From Elysia marginata (taxonomy: Eukaryota > Mollusca > Gastropoda > Plakobranchidae): 28,306 bases of DNA. Below are positions 11,801 through 19,564 of the stretch, in pieces (the first letter of the stretch is position 1; each line of letters opens with the position of its first letter). Where the stretch lies: NCBI GenBank assembly GCA_019649035.1, contig BMAT01005595.1:5532-33837 (forward strand). The letters are read 5' to 3'. The notes beneath the pieces were generated by a model. The model was not told the DNA's origin. It did not search any database and saw only the letters and a program-made list of their open reading frames with translations. Both the position numbers and the translations under genes were made by a program.

Positions 11801-13526
11801 CTCTTGTTGTCTTCAGTAATGACTTTGCTATGTGACCTTATTCTGGCTTTACTTATCTGGGAAAGATACTAAAAGAGAAACTATGGATACTAAAAAAAAG
11901 CACACTGCATGGTCATTTTGTTTTCTACTCTCCCTCAGACCCTGTAGGCCTTTTTTTATCAAATTCATATGACGTTTTGCTCCAAAAGTGGCAGCGATCC
12001 TTGCATAGCTTGGTACCGCTCTCTTTGATTTAGAAGAAGTAGTGCAGATAGCCAGGTGCGATTAGTAAATGCATTTAACTGCTGGAAAACCTGTAAAATG
12101 GAATTGCATAAGAGTTCATATGAACTAGAATTGTTCACTGCTGAATGTGAATATCTTTGTTTTTAAATACTTAATTCTGTTTATATGGTTTTAATTTTGT
12201 AAGAATGGATTTTTTAATTCCTTTAACTTTTAATTTACAAATAGGTTTCAAGTAGATTAACTGTTCAAAAAAACACACAACTTCTAACTGGATTTTTTTT
12301 TTAATAAAAGTAAAATTTCTCATTATTGATCTTATAAGAAAATACCATAATATATCCTATGCATACATCTGACATTGATGTGAAGCTTAATCTTGAATCC
12401 AATAATCTACAGGCATGTAGCATTACCTGGATATTAAAAAAAAAGAACTATTATGAAAATATTATGCATTTTATTAAAACAAATATAAATTTGCATCTAT
12501 TGTGGTAGTGCTCGCGACATATTGTGTTCCTTAACATTGCAACCAGACATTGCTACAAGGATGATGTGAATGTTCGTAACCCAGACTGTCCTGTATGCAG
12601 CACTAATATGAATGAACTGGCGCACGCTCTTCCTTTTGCTCACTGTTCCAATTCCAAGCTGGTTTGCAACATCACAGGTTTTGCCCTAAATGAGCACAAC
12701 CCGCCTATGATGTTACCAAATGGCCGTATATATGGGATGCAGGTGAGTTTTGAGTAATCCGCGTCATCGTATCTTCTCTGTAGAAGAATCCTTCAGTCTT
12801 CTCATTGTTGAAAAATTGCTAATTAGTGCTAGTGATCACATAATTTGTGTTTGGTCATTGCAAAATTTTTTTTAAAAGTCTTTTTGATTTTACAATTCAA
12901 AGTCGTTATATAACAATTTTGTAATCAGTTTTAAGAGGTATAAAAGGAATATTTACATGTCGATGAAAATCAAAACTATGCTTCATTGTGGTGATAATTT
13001 TATGCATTGTAAGTCTGTTGAATTATTCGTCTGTTAGATCAATAAATCCATGTAAAGTTTGTTGTAACAAAGAATGGAATAATTTAAGAAACAAATCAAT
13101 AAATTCCTTTTTTTTTTGTATTGTTTCCATATTCTTAGAGGCCTAGAGATAGAGTGAATTTTGAGAATTTGTAATCAATAAAGAAACAATTAATTTCTTC
13201 TTCCTAGAAAGTGTTGATAAATAAGAAAGTAGATCAAGAAAAGAGCTAAATATTTAAGAAAGAATAAGCAACGCCAACAAGAAACCTTGAAGTTTTCTGC
13301 TTAACTTAAGTTTGTAATGGAACAAAATTAAATAATGTTGAGTGTTTTGTTGTAATTTTTAGTGCTGAAAATTGTTGAATTCTGTAAAATAAAAAAAAAA
13401 GTTTTTTTTTTAAATCCTTTGCAGGCTTTAGAGAATATGGCTGAGGACAACGAAGGAAGAGTGGTGTGCCCAAGAACCCGAGAAATCTTTCATGTAGATG
13501 ATCTAGAAAAAGTGTTTGTGATGTAA
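1501..13526 (+). CDS. MAEA: MAEA orthologue, RING subunit of the CTLH/GID E3 ubiquitin ligase (9 coding exons)
   Basis: Spliced CDS: 1501-1539, 4216-4401, 6635-6847, 7259-7381, 7730-7806, 9128-9236, 11634-11767, 12547-12742, 13425-13526; 392 residues, close to the 396 of human MAEA. All eight introns are GT-AG and the phases agree. Order: N-terminal helical region (14-100), LisH (about 116-148), CTLH (about 154-211), CRA (about 212-300), Gid-type RING (305-392) with C308/C311 (CPVC), H326, C327, C334, the NPPMMLPNG loop (345-353) and C374 in VVCPRT. In known family members MAEA pairs with RMND5 to form the catalytic module of the CTLH complex, which ubiquitinates substrates in nucleus and cytoplasm. 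The ATG at 1501 has a good context (aaaacATGG) and an in-frame TGA at 1468-1470. The protein ends KVFVM where human ends KVYIM, so the penultimate aromatic is Phe. The family assignment is firm. Exon ends rest on conserved protein and splice signals, not on transcripts. Confidence 0.96.
2562..2611. repeat. Five tandem copies of a 10-bp unit
   Basis: aggttcttga, aagttttcga, aggttctcga, gggtttttga, gggttatcga follow one another without spacing, fitting RRGTTNTYGA at nearly every position. Located in MAEA intron 1. Confidence 0.9.
3080..3080. other. Ambiguous base (N)
   Basis: Single N between a T-rich and an A-rich run (tttttcaagaNaaaaag), probably an unresolved homopolymer-adjacent call. Confidence 0.99.
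3130..3193. repeat. Local direct repeat, unit A copy 1
   Basis: Starts cttttggctggtcatag and ends aaccccaattccttaa. Matches 3642-3704 (cttttggttggtcatag ... aagccccagttccttaa) with few differences, in the same orientation, about 510 bases apart. Confidence 0.8.
3564..3620. repeat. Local direct repeat, unit B copy 1
   Basis: ttaatggacgtcc, then ccaacaagggcaagaagttt. Repeated at 3701-3750 as ttaatggacctccaacaagg and gcaagaagttttcaa. Copy 1 carries a few extra bases (aagt) relative to copy 2. Confidence 0.8.
3642..3704. repeat. Local direct repeat, unit A copy 2
   Basis: Second copy of the 3130-3193 unit, abutting unit B copy 2, so the two units are arranged A ... B A B. Confidence 0.8.
3701..3750. 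repeat. Local direct repeat, unit B copy 2
   Basis: Second copy of the 3564-3620 unit, overlapping the end of unit A copy 2 by the shared ttaa. Confidence 0.8.
4216..4401 (+). CDS. MAEA: MAEA coding exon 2 (residues 14-75)
   Basis: Acceptor ttttttag|GTG, donor AAG|gtattg, 62 codons, phase 0 at both ends. Begins [20 protein letters not shown], the conserved N-terminal helical stretch of MAEA, and ends MLKRK, matching VLKRK of vertebrates. Confidence 0.96.
4402..6634 (+). other. MAEA intron 2
   Basis: 2233 bases of AT-rich sequence. It has an (AG)n run at 6311-6331 and, at about 5810-5830 and 6044-6062, short stretches resembling DNA-transposon ends (cggtagaacctctatgttg; tacagtggaaacttg) that I could not pair. 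No exon-like block found. Confidence 0.8.
6311..6331. repeat. (AG)n microsatellite
   Basis: agacagagagagagagagag run of about ten units in MAEA intron 2, preceding exon 3. Confidence 0.9.
6635..6847 (+). CDS. MAEA: MAEA coding exon 3 (residues 76-146, LisH)
   Basis: Acceptor tctacag|GCT, donor GAG|gtatga, 71 codons, phase 0. After a charged helical stretch ([10 protein letters not shown]) it encodes most of the LisH motif, with [20 protein letters not shown] matching the vertebrate [20 protein letters not shown]. LisH motifs mediate pairing between CTLH-complex subunits. The linker [13 protein letters not shown] is diverged relative to vertebrates. Confidence 0.97.
6848..7258 (+). other. MAEA intron 3
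   Basis: 411 bases, AT-rich, ordinary GT-AG intron. I see nothing else in it. Confidence 0.9.
7259..7381 (+). CDS. MAEA: MAEA coding exon 4 (residues 147-187, CTLH part 1)
   Basis: Acceptor gtttcag|GAT, donor AAG|gtatgg, 41 codons, phase 0. Encodes [18 protein letters not shown] and [16 protein letters not shown], matching the start of the CTLH domain in vertebrate MAEA (CLAWCHDNKSRLRKMK). Confidence 0.97.
7382..7729 (+). other. MAEA intron 4
   Basis: 348 bases, AT-rich, GT-AG. The minus-strand reading frame crossing it has no recognisable domain. Nothing else seen. Confidence 0.9.
7730..7806 (+). CDS. MAEA: MAEA coding exon 5 (residues 188-213, CTLH part 2)
   Basis: 77 bases with no open reading frame track of its own length, found by protein homology. 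Acceptor cccatag|AGC, donor ATAAA|gtaggt. Encodes [20 protein letters not shown] and RMDAI, matching vertebrate [20 protein letters not shown]. It ends with two bases of a Lys codon completed by the first G of exon 6 (phase 2). Reading through the donor would hit TAG at once, which fixes the splice point. Confidence 0.95.
7838..8605. mobile_element. Non-autonomous DNA transposon, copy 1 (same family as 9952-11305)
   Basis: About 770 bases, collinear and clearly similar to 9952-11305 in the same orientation. Shared blocks include CCGTATTTT, GTCTGTAATTT, TCCGTTTTTCCTC, TATCTTGC.GGAACTTCATT, GGATTGATTTAA, TTTTGTAAAC, TAGCTTTATCAGACCAAT and TTGTTGCACCACTGATG. The right end TGCATCCCTG (8594-8603) is nearly the reverse complement of the left end of copy 2 (CAGGGATGCC). 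The left end here has drifted (cagttttgct at 7838). No coding capacity seen. I found no matching target duplication, so the exact ends are uncertain. Confidence 0.65.
8820..8875. repeat. (TAC)n microsatellite
   Basis: About 18 TAC/ACT units in intron 5, broken by a single Tat in the run at about 8860. Confidence 0.95.
9128..9236 (+). CDS. MAEA: MAEA coding exon 6 (residues 213-249)
   Basis: Acceptor tttacag|G, donor TCT|gtaggt. The first G completes the Lys codon from exon 5, then [10 protein letters not shown] and [10 protein letters not shown] follow, matching vertebrate HARKHF and VRQAMGMLAF at the CTLH/CRA junction. 109 bases, entering in phase 2 and leaving in phase 0. The last residues ([10 protein letters not shown]) are diverged but keep the PY seen in vertebrate SPYK. 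Confidence 0.94.
9952..11305. mobile_element. Non-autonomous DNA transposon, copy 2, with terminal inverted repeats
   Basis: Starts CAGGGATGCC (9952-9961) and ends GGCATCCTTG (11296-11305), 9 of 10 bases inverted-complementary. About 1354 bases, longer than copy 1 because of a stretch of roughly 480 bases at about 10740-11228 that copy 1 lacks. Very rich in AGATCT/CTAGAT words. Termini beginning CAGGG recall hAT-type elements, but I see no 8-bp target duplication (tcactcaa before, atcaaagt after), so the superfamily is only suggested. No transposase-like reading frame. Confidence 0.65.
11421..11600. repeat. Intronic direct duplicate, copy A (upstream of exon 7)
   Basis: Similar to 12086-12230. 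Shared blocks in order: acctgt.aa, GCATTGCA/GAATTGCA, AGAATTGTT, CTGCTGAAT.TGAATATCT, TTTGTAA, and a final TTAATTCC/TTCCTTAAT-like run. Same orientation as copy B, with exon 7 between them. Diverged, so old. Confidence 0.55.
11634..11767 (+). CDS. MAEA: MAEA coding exon 7 (residues 250-294, CRA)
   Basis: Acceptor tgatag|GAA, donor ACTCC|gtatcc. Encodes [20 protein letters not shown] then [20 protein letters not shown], matching vertebrate WRMLIQQFRYDNYRLHQLG and [17 protein letters not shown]. 134 bases: enters in phase 0 and leaves two bases into the Pro codon completed by exon 8. The longer open frame beginning at 11638 is in another register and is a shadow. Confidence 0.97.
11768..12546 (+). 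other. MAEA intron 7
   Basis: 779 bases. Contains the second copy of the diverged duplicate (12086-12230). The rest is AT-rich with nothing recognisable. Confidence 0.85.
12086..12230. repeat. Intronic direct duplicate, copy B (downstream of exon 7)
   Basis: Counterpart of 11421-11600, about 660 bases further on. No intact second copy of exon 7 follows it. After the repeat the sequence reads aaataggtttcaagtagatt, only faintly like the start of exon 7. Confidence 0.55.
12547..12742 (+). CDS. MAEA: MAEA coding exon 8 (residues 294-359, RING)
   Basis: Acceptor caaccag|A, donor CAG|gtgagt. The first A completes Pro294, then HCYKDD. Encodes most of the Gid-type RING: NPDCPVC (C308, C311), [12 protein letters not shown] (H326, C327, C334) and [16 protein letters not shown]. 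All match vertebrate MAEA closely, including the invariant NPPMMLPNG. 196 bases, ending in phase 0. Confidence 0.98.
12743..13424 (+). other. MAEA intron 8
   Basis: 682 bases, AT-rich with several poly-A and poly-T runs, including one just before the acceptor. No other feature seen. Confidence 0.9.
13425..13526 (+). CDS. MAEA: MAEA coding exon 9 (residues 360-392) and stop
   Basis: Acceptor tttgcag|GCT, 33 codons plus TAA at 13524-13526. Encodes [20 protein letters not shown] then FVM. VVCPRT supplies C374 of the RING, and the short tail ends at the same point as vertebrate MAEA, with F390 where human has Tyr. Confidence 0.98.
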   Translation, partial: ALENMAEDNEGRVVCPRTREIFHVDDLEKVFVM

Positions 13527-13695
13527 ATATAATGGAACTGAGAGATGTCTTTTATACATCATTCCTCAATCTAAAAAGTCCATCAAATCTGCTTCAAAAG
13601 AGAGAGCACTCGGTGTTAAATGATAATTTTATTTTTTGTTTGTGATCTGAGTTGTTGCAACCTAACAATAAAATAGAACTTACCTTTTATTGCAA
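13527..13695 (+). other. MAEA 3' untranslated region (predicted)
   Basis: Follows the stop codon and runs to just past AATAAA at 13667-13672. A second AATAAA at 13966-13971 could give a longer form. The actual cleavage site is not visible from sequence. Confidence 0.6.
13667..13672 (+). terminator. Polyadenylation signal AATAAA
   Basis: Canonical hexamer 141 bases after the TAA, followed by a T-rich and then TG-containing stretch. The closest good signal to the MAEA stop codon. Confidence 0.65.
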
Positions 13696-13699
13696 CTGT

Positions 13700-15300
13700 A
13701 GCTGTGATTGAAGAAAGTTGACAGTTTTGTGCAACCTGGCTTTTTTTTTTTGTTGCTTTTATATGAAACTTGCAATTTCGATGGTATAAAAGGTTAGGAA
13801 TAGAACCTTGTTTCAGAGGAATACATGTAGTTCAATTGTCAAATCCTCATTGTATCATTGTGTAAATTGTGTTTTTACATGGCACAAAAGAATTAAAATT
13901 CTATAAGTATGAAGAGAAAAAATGTATTCAAAATGTTTTCCAAATTTTTTCTGAATTCTTGAAAGAATAAATGTAGGATTTTCATTCCTTAAATTACTGC
14001 AACAGTGCCAAAACTGGCCAATTATGGGGGATAGTTGTTATTAAGTTTCACTGGCATTGGTGACAATACTCTGCAGGAAGTCAAAGCATTTGGGAATAAA
14101 ATTACAAAGACAAACATTGAAGAGTAAGTGTATAAAAACATCGAATCCTAGAGTCTTTTCTTCTTTTTACTTCAAACCTTCATTTTTTTACTCTTTCTGG
14201 TTTTTTCTCTCCCACCCACACTACTGAACTCTGTAGTGAATAAGCCTCAGCAAGACACATTCAGGACCATTTAGTCAAGAGTCAGAAATTTCTTCCTTGA
14301 GATAACTTTATTTAATTGTCCAAATTTTTTTGTGGTACAAAATTTATATCAAATGTGTGAATAGTTTTTGTTGGAAATTTTTTTAAATGCATGTATCAGG
14401 CAAGTATCATAGCTGATCTAAAATTAGCCCTGGTGCAAGTGAGTTATAAGACTGAAATGGAAGTTGAACTTGCGTCAGACATTTCAGTTCTACGCTAGAT
14501 TGAACTTTGCCTTCTCTCATCATGCACTTACGTAGGAGGGCTGTTAGACTTTGTAAGCAATATCCTTTATAGGCATGAGTCTGGGAATACGAGTGCCCTA
14601 GACGGACTCAGACATGAGACACTCAGATTTTGTAGAAGACCATTATACAAATCTATTCTTTGAAATTCTTTTTTGTAACCAATAGAAAATTTTGCCTATG
14701 AAAGGTGAGCCTGGCTGAAAATAAGATCTAGAAGCAAAAATGATGAGTGGAGAAAAAGAACCGATGCAGTTTATCTATGTGTAATTATAATCTTTGTTTT
14801 GTGCATGTGGTGTATACAAGTTGTAAAGTTCTGCTAATGTGGGAATGATTAAGCACGAGACAATACTTCCGATGCATTTACATTTCTATGAATGATAGCT
14901 CAACTGATTATGTGAATGAAGTTAATTGATTTGTTGATTAAAAAGCCATACATGAATAAATTGTTCTTCACATGCTTGCTGTAAGTGTAATGTATAATTT
15001 AAGGAAGTAGAAACATGAAGTATAATGTAGTTAAGATACGAAGAAGACCCTGGCAGTTGGTGGCCATAGAAAATTACATTCAAAGGGGAGAAAAAACTCA
15101 AAAATACATAGTTTTAAGCCAGGAAGCAGGAAGATTCCTTTGGTTTTGCTAGTGTCAGTACATATTTTTTAAAAGTTCATCCTATGCGAACTGGTATAGT
15201 GTAGCCAAGGGACCTATAATTTTTAGCTGGATTAAAATACTCGCTTGTTGGTATTACCATCAGTGTGCATTTCCTTTGATTGGTGTTGAAATAAGTGCTA
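13700..15300. other. Intergenic stretch downstream of MAEA
   Basis: AT-rich sequence without a convincing reading frame. About 14045-14175 has weak collinear similarity to 9455-9580 in MAEA intron 6 (GCATTGGTG, GCAGGAAGT, TAAGTGTA, TTTTCTTCTTTTT-like blocks). Otherwise nothing recognised. Confidence 0.6.
13966..13971 (+). terminator. Possible distal polyadenylation signal AATAAA
   Basis: Second canonical hexamer about 440 bases after the MAEA stop. In AT-rich DNA it could be chance. Confidence 0.3.
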
Positions 15301-16083
15301 AGAATTTGGTTGTATAGTGGGACCTTGCTAATTGGGAAATGTGGTGAGATGATGATTTCTTTCTGATTTGCCAGGTTTCCAGATTTTCTGATCCACCTAA
15401 AATTTTTATGCTTAGCCCCATTTATGCACAATAGTATCTGGTTAAATGCACGCAAGGTTTGACTAATGCCAAATCGCTATGACGATTTTTTTGATATGAT
15501 GAGTATACCCTAAACATACGCAACATCATCTAACCGCACGCTATGATTAATGGAATTGGTAAAAATTAGAAGATCAGGCAACCACTGAGTCGCACAGGAA
15601 AAGCCAGAATCACTCAGGAGGGATTTTCATCTTCCTTTGTTGTCATCACTACAATGCTACATTTACATGTTTTGGGTTGGGAAGGCTTGAAGGCAGGGGC
15701 GTGAAGAGGGAGGCATGGAGGGTAAAAGGTGGACAAGGGTCTGTCGTGCGGGGATGGTTTGTGTAGACCTTAGAGCACAACATGCAATATGATCATGATC
15801 CAATGAACACTTCGTCCATACCGCACTGACAGGTAAACTGTTGTAGGTTAGAATATAATACATGTAGCTCTTGTAGCGTTCAGCTTGACCGCGCCTCCCC
15901 CCTCCCCATTGGTTCCCCCCTTTCGGTTGCATTGCGATAATTGCTAAGCGAAACCAGCCCACGTACAGGTGATACACCACTAGGTTACAAGACATGCATG
16001 TCTTAATGTTCTTGTCTATACCTTTTTGTCTATTTTTGTGGTCCAGGGAAACAATTTGGTTTTTATTCCCTTGTTTTAATTTA

Positions 16084-17181
16084 CAGTCAAACCTGCCTGA
16101 GATGACCACTGAAGATCAATGACGATTGTGGTCGTCATGGACAGGTGGTCCTCTTGGGCAGCATACTTAGTAAAACTGTAACAATACAGTTTGAATTTTT
16201 CCGTTTACTCAATGGAGCACCGGCCTCGAACTCTGCTTGAATCTCTGCTTTTTGTTTGAGTGTTTTTTGGACTTGCATTTTTCCAACTCCAAAATGATCA
16301 GCTATCTGTCTTTGAGATTTTCCTTGTGCTGACATTTTTATTACATCAAGTCTTTGCTCAAGCGTCAGTGCATTTTTTGCTTGCTGGAAGCCATGATAGA
16401 TCAATTTACGAGCCAAGTGTGTTCACGTCTATAAAGCACCTGTTTCTCAATGGAAGTGAGCAAAAAGATATGATTTGCAAGGTTTTTATACGCTGTTCAC
16501 TTGGAAGTTCGATGACCGTATATTAATGTCATGCCAAGCCAGTTTCGGCATTTGATTAAACAATGACTTTTCAACGCAGCGGCATTTCTACTTCTTTCCA
16601 TAACTGGGAATTTCTAATCCAATCTGCGTTTATCAAGATCAATCGCATCTGTCCCGCCGCCTATGTTGACAGACTAAACTGGCGACCAGTTGTCTATGAT
16701 TGTCTCTTAACCACCACTACTTGGCTCTACCCCCATATTGCTAGCGCTGCTAAACAAGCTAAACCCTCTTGTAGAGACGGACCACAGGTAAACAAGAAAG
16801 CACGAGGGAGGAGGGGCTAGCTTTTGTCGCGCCTTGTCTCCACCTGCACGCGTATCGGTTTCACCATCACGGTGGTTGGCCATCTGGTAACTGCAGGCCA
16901 CTTTGTTTGTAGGTTTACATCACAGGTAAACAATTACATGATCGTATAAGCGTGAAGTAAGGAGGTGTGAAACTAACAAATTCGCACTTGTTCGATCAAG
17001 AGTGGTCGTCCTCGGGAGAGTTTATTTACAGAGATTATATAGAATAGTTTAAGAAAAAAAGCTGCCCGCGGTCGCGTTGGGAAGGGGGTCGTCATGTAGA
17101 GTATAAAAATATAGAAAAAACGCGAGGGAGTCATAGTAAAGTGGTCGTCAATACAGGTGGTCGTCGAGGCAGGTTTGACTG
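16084..17181 (-). mobile_element. Pogo/Tigger-like DNA transposon, non-autonomous, 1098 bp
   Basis: The first 15 bases, CAGTCAAACCTGCCT, recur exactly inverted at the right end (17167-17181). Subterminal GTGGTCGTC-type words follow on both sides. The element is flanked by TA on both sides (16082-16083 and 17182-17183), the target duplication of Tc1/mariner/pogo elements, and CAGTCAAACCTG-type ends are typical of Tigger/pogo families. It carries a minus-strand frame for only the N-terminal DNA-binding domain. No room or motifs for a DDE catalytic domain. Confidence 0.85.
16135..16416 (-). pseudogene. Pogo/Tigger transposase N-terminal fragment (CENP-B-type HTH)
   Basis: 93 residues from an ATG, reading leftward. 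Residues 17-60 (LTLEQRLDVIKMSAQGKSQR, then QIADHFGVGKMQVQKTLKQK) fit the psq/CENP-B N-terminal helix-turn-helix of pogo-family transposases, which binds the element's ends. After about residue 65 the frame runs into sequence unlike a transposase (LLSMLPKRTTCP) and stops near the left terminus. The second HTH and the DDE domain are missing. Most likely a deletion derivative. Whether it is expressed as a stand-alone DNA-binding protein is unknown. Confidence 0.75.
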
Positions 17182-17539
17182 TATAAGGAAATAACTAGAT
17201 CTAGTAATTTTTACTACTTTTTATAAATGCACGCATCTCCTAAAGCCGTAAAGGCACGTTATTTGAGCCTCCCAATTGCTGTGTGTTTAACCAGATACTA
17301 CTGTAATAACTAGTGATAATTGGCAGTTTTCCTTTGTGAAGTGTGAAATAATGATATATCTGGGACATCAATTTCCAATGGCTATGCATTAGTCTTCTTA
17401 AAAAAATTTTATCCGTTCTTTTCTTTTCTACATATATATAATTGAAATAGAAAACAAATATCATTTCTTTTAAATCTGCCCCTATTTGCCCCTAATTTCC
17501 CGATTATCAGAGTTCCTAATTTAGAGGTCCCATTGTAAA

Positions 17540-19380
17540 TTAACACGTAATTATGAAAAGTAAAGCTTCTTTAGCAAAACAATTAAAATTATGTGAAGCT
17601 TCAAATATGAAATTATATTGAATTCATTAAGCTTACAGTTTTGTTGCTCTTCTTTTTCTCAAAAAAATTTTCTAAACAACAAGCACACAGCAGGAAAAAA
17701 ACAACACAAGTTCAAAACGGATAAAGTTGCGTTCAGAATCGAATAAGATTAAGAATGATAATGTTGGAGTTTGTATTGTGATCTCTAAATGTCTGAGTTA
17801 CGATGGTTCTTAAAATTTATAGATGCATGGGATCAAAGTTATCAAGTTCACAATTGTACAGTGTCATTTAGTTCAAATTCAAACAAAAAAAAAGCATTGG
17901 GAAAGTGGAAATTAGACTGATATGTAAATAAATTGGTGTGCAGTAAACTAGATTCTTATTCTAACTCAATGACTTACTTATAACAGACTCTATGTGAATA
18001 CTTTGATACATATGTAGTATAATCCTTTAACCTTCAATTATAGGGAAAATAGCAGAAAGAAAAAATACCAGTTCATGGTTAGCTTCAAATACAACAAGTT
18101 GTTCTTTAAGTTTAATAAAATGAACAGAATACTGCATGGACACCGTATAGGCTGATGCTACATTCAGTTACATGTACATGATGCCAAAATCTAAGACTTT
18201 ACCTCTAAAGGCAAATAATACTTTATAGTTAGTATACTGTGTAATGTATATTTGCTTTTTACCAATAGTCATAGGTGACATAGCCTTGCTATGAACTTTT
18301 CCAAATGAAAAATAACAGTGCTGAGATTTTATTTGAACAAATTCAACATCCTAAAGCTGTTTTTTTTCTTTACAAAATACATGTCCGTAAATTTTAATAA
18401 AATATGAAAATATTCATTTTACTATCTTCAGTACAGCCATGCAGTTTCTAGACCTATCTGAGGTTGTAGATTAAATTATCGTATTATAAAGTTAACGAAA
18501 TAAGCTGTCCAGTTCAACGTGACAATGATCACATGCACTCAATAAGCCTAGTCACGCACAGTTTCAATACATGCTGAACTAGTGGTAGGAAAATCATAAA
18601 CTTATGTTGCACAGTTCAACTTCAAGGGAAAAATAATCTTGAACATACTTCAAAAAATATGTTTTGAACTAACTTCACTTTATTTTAGTAATTTAAGTGT
18701 AAAAAAATGTAAAAGTCTATCCAATTTATAATTATATGACATTTCAATTTTTCGACATGATGATTCGAGTTTTCTACATTTTTGAATTCATTCAGAATCC
18801 ATCATTGTTTTCTGTATTTGTCCTTTGGTATTGGTAACTGGTAACAACCATTTTGATGGTGCAAAAAGCAAAATCAGTAAGTTCACTTCAGTATAGGAAA
18901 TTGACTAAAGTGAAAGATGAGATAATTAATAGGTAACACAACGAACTCAAGTCATATGTTTTATCTGGTTTGCTATTCTTGTCCTTTAGGTCCTACTGTG
19001 CTTTAACTTTATGGCTCTGCGAAATAATGCACAGTGCGTCAAGCAACTGCACATGTGAGTTTCTAAACCAAATTTGTAAGAGGTACGCAGAGGTACTTGT
19101 ATGACTATGAGTATGAAGCATGTGGGAGAATCAAAAGTAAAGGACCTTTAAATCTGCTCATAAAAATAAGTACCGTACATGTATTCTATATGAAGAAAAC
19201 ATCAAACATATGATGAAACTCATCTAGGCCTACTTCTCTCTCTACATGAGAGAGGTTCATTAATAAAAACCTGCACCATCACTTTCATTTTGGCGTGATT
19301 TGAGAACTCAATCAAACGCCATTCATCCTATAATTCGTGATTTTCGAGGGGTAGATTTCCTTGTTAATGTTATTGTTAAT
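17540..19380. other. Gene-free AT-rich stretch
   Basis: No reading frame with recognisable content and no clear repeat. Poly-A and poly-T runs are frequent. Confidence 0.6.
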
Positions 19381-19382
19381 TA

Positions 19383-19548
19383 CAGGCGAATCCACTTAAA
19401 GTCGACACCTTTAAGTGAAACTCTTGCTTTCAGTCATCTGTGTTTCCAAATCCCATCTTGTAATTTTCTTTATACATGTATTTTTGTAATAGTTAAAGTC
19501 AACACATGTTTTCGGTCCCGAGGTGTTGACTTTATCCGGATTCCACTG
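19383..19548. mobile_element. MITE, 166 bp with 28-bp terminal inverted repeats
   Basis: Left end caggcgaatccacttaaagt and inverted right end cagtggaatccggataaagt continue to 28 bases and agree at 22 of 28 positions. TA flanks both sides (19381-19382 and 19549-19550). Length, long inverted repeats and TA duplication fit a Tc1/mariner- or pogo-derived MITE. The reading frames overlapping it are chance. Confidence 0.85.
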
Positions 19549-19564
19549 TATTTGCTTGTTAACC

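Larger units (their letters stand above)
15315..17535. mobile_element. Older DNA transposon with inverted arms, interrupted by a nested element
   Basis: The left end tagtgggaccttgctaatt (15315-) and the reverse complement of the right end (caatgggacctctaaatta, ending 17535) are similar, and both are flanked by TA (15313-15314, 17536-17537). Further in, agtatctggttaaatgca (left) matches agtatctggttaaacaca (right, inverted) near 15429 and 17290. The arms are diverged and of unequal length. Removing the nested 16084-17181 element leaves about 1.1 kb with no transposase frame. TA duplications fit a Tc1/mariner/pogo-type family. Confidence 0.5.

Noticed and set aside
11638..11835. 65-codon frame over MAEA exon 7
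   Set aside because: Wrong register. The true exon frame begins at 11634 and gives the conserved [13 protein letters not shown] and TLQAGLS segments.
12231..12546. Second, decayed copy of MAEA exon 7 after the duplicate in intron 7
   Set aside because: Only a handful of bases after 12243 resemble the exon start and no conserved residues can be read, so I do not call a pseudo-exon.
15663..16109. 148-codon minus-strand reading frame
   Set aside because: The longest open frame in the window, but its translation has no domain-like pattern and it runs across the boundary of the pogo-like element at 16084. Treated as chance.
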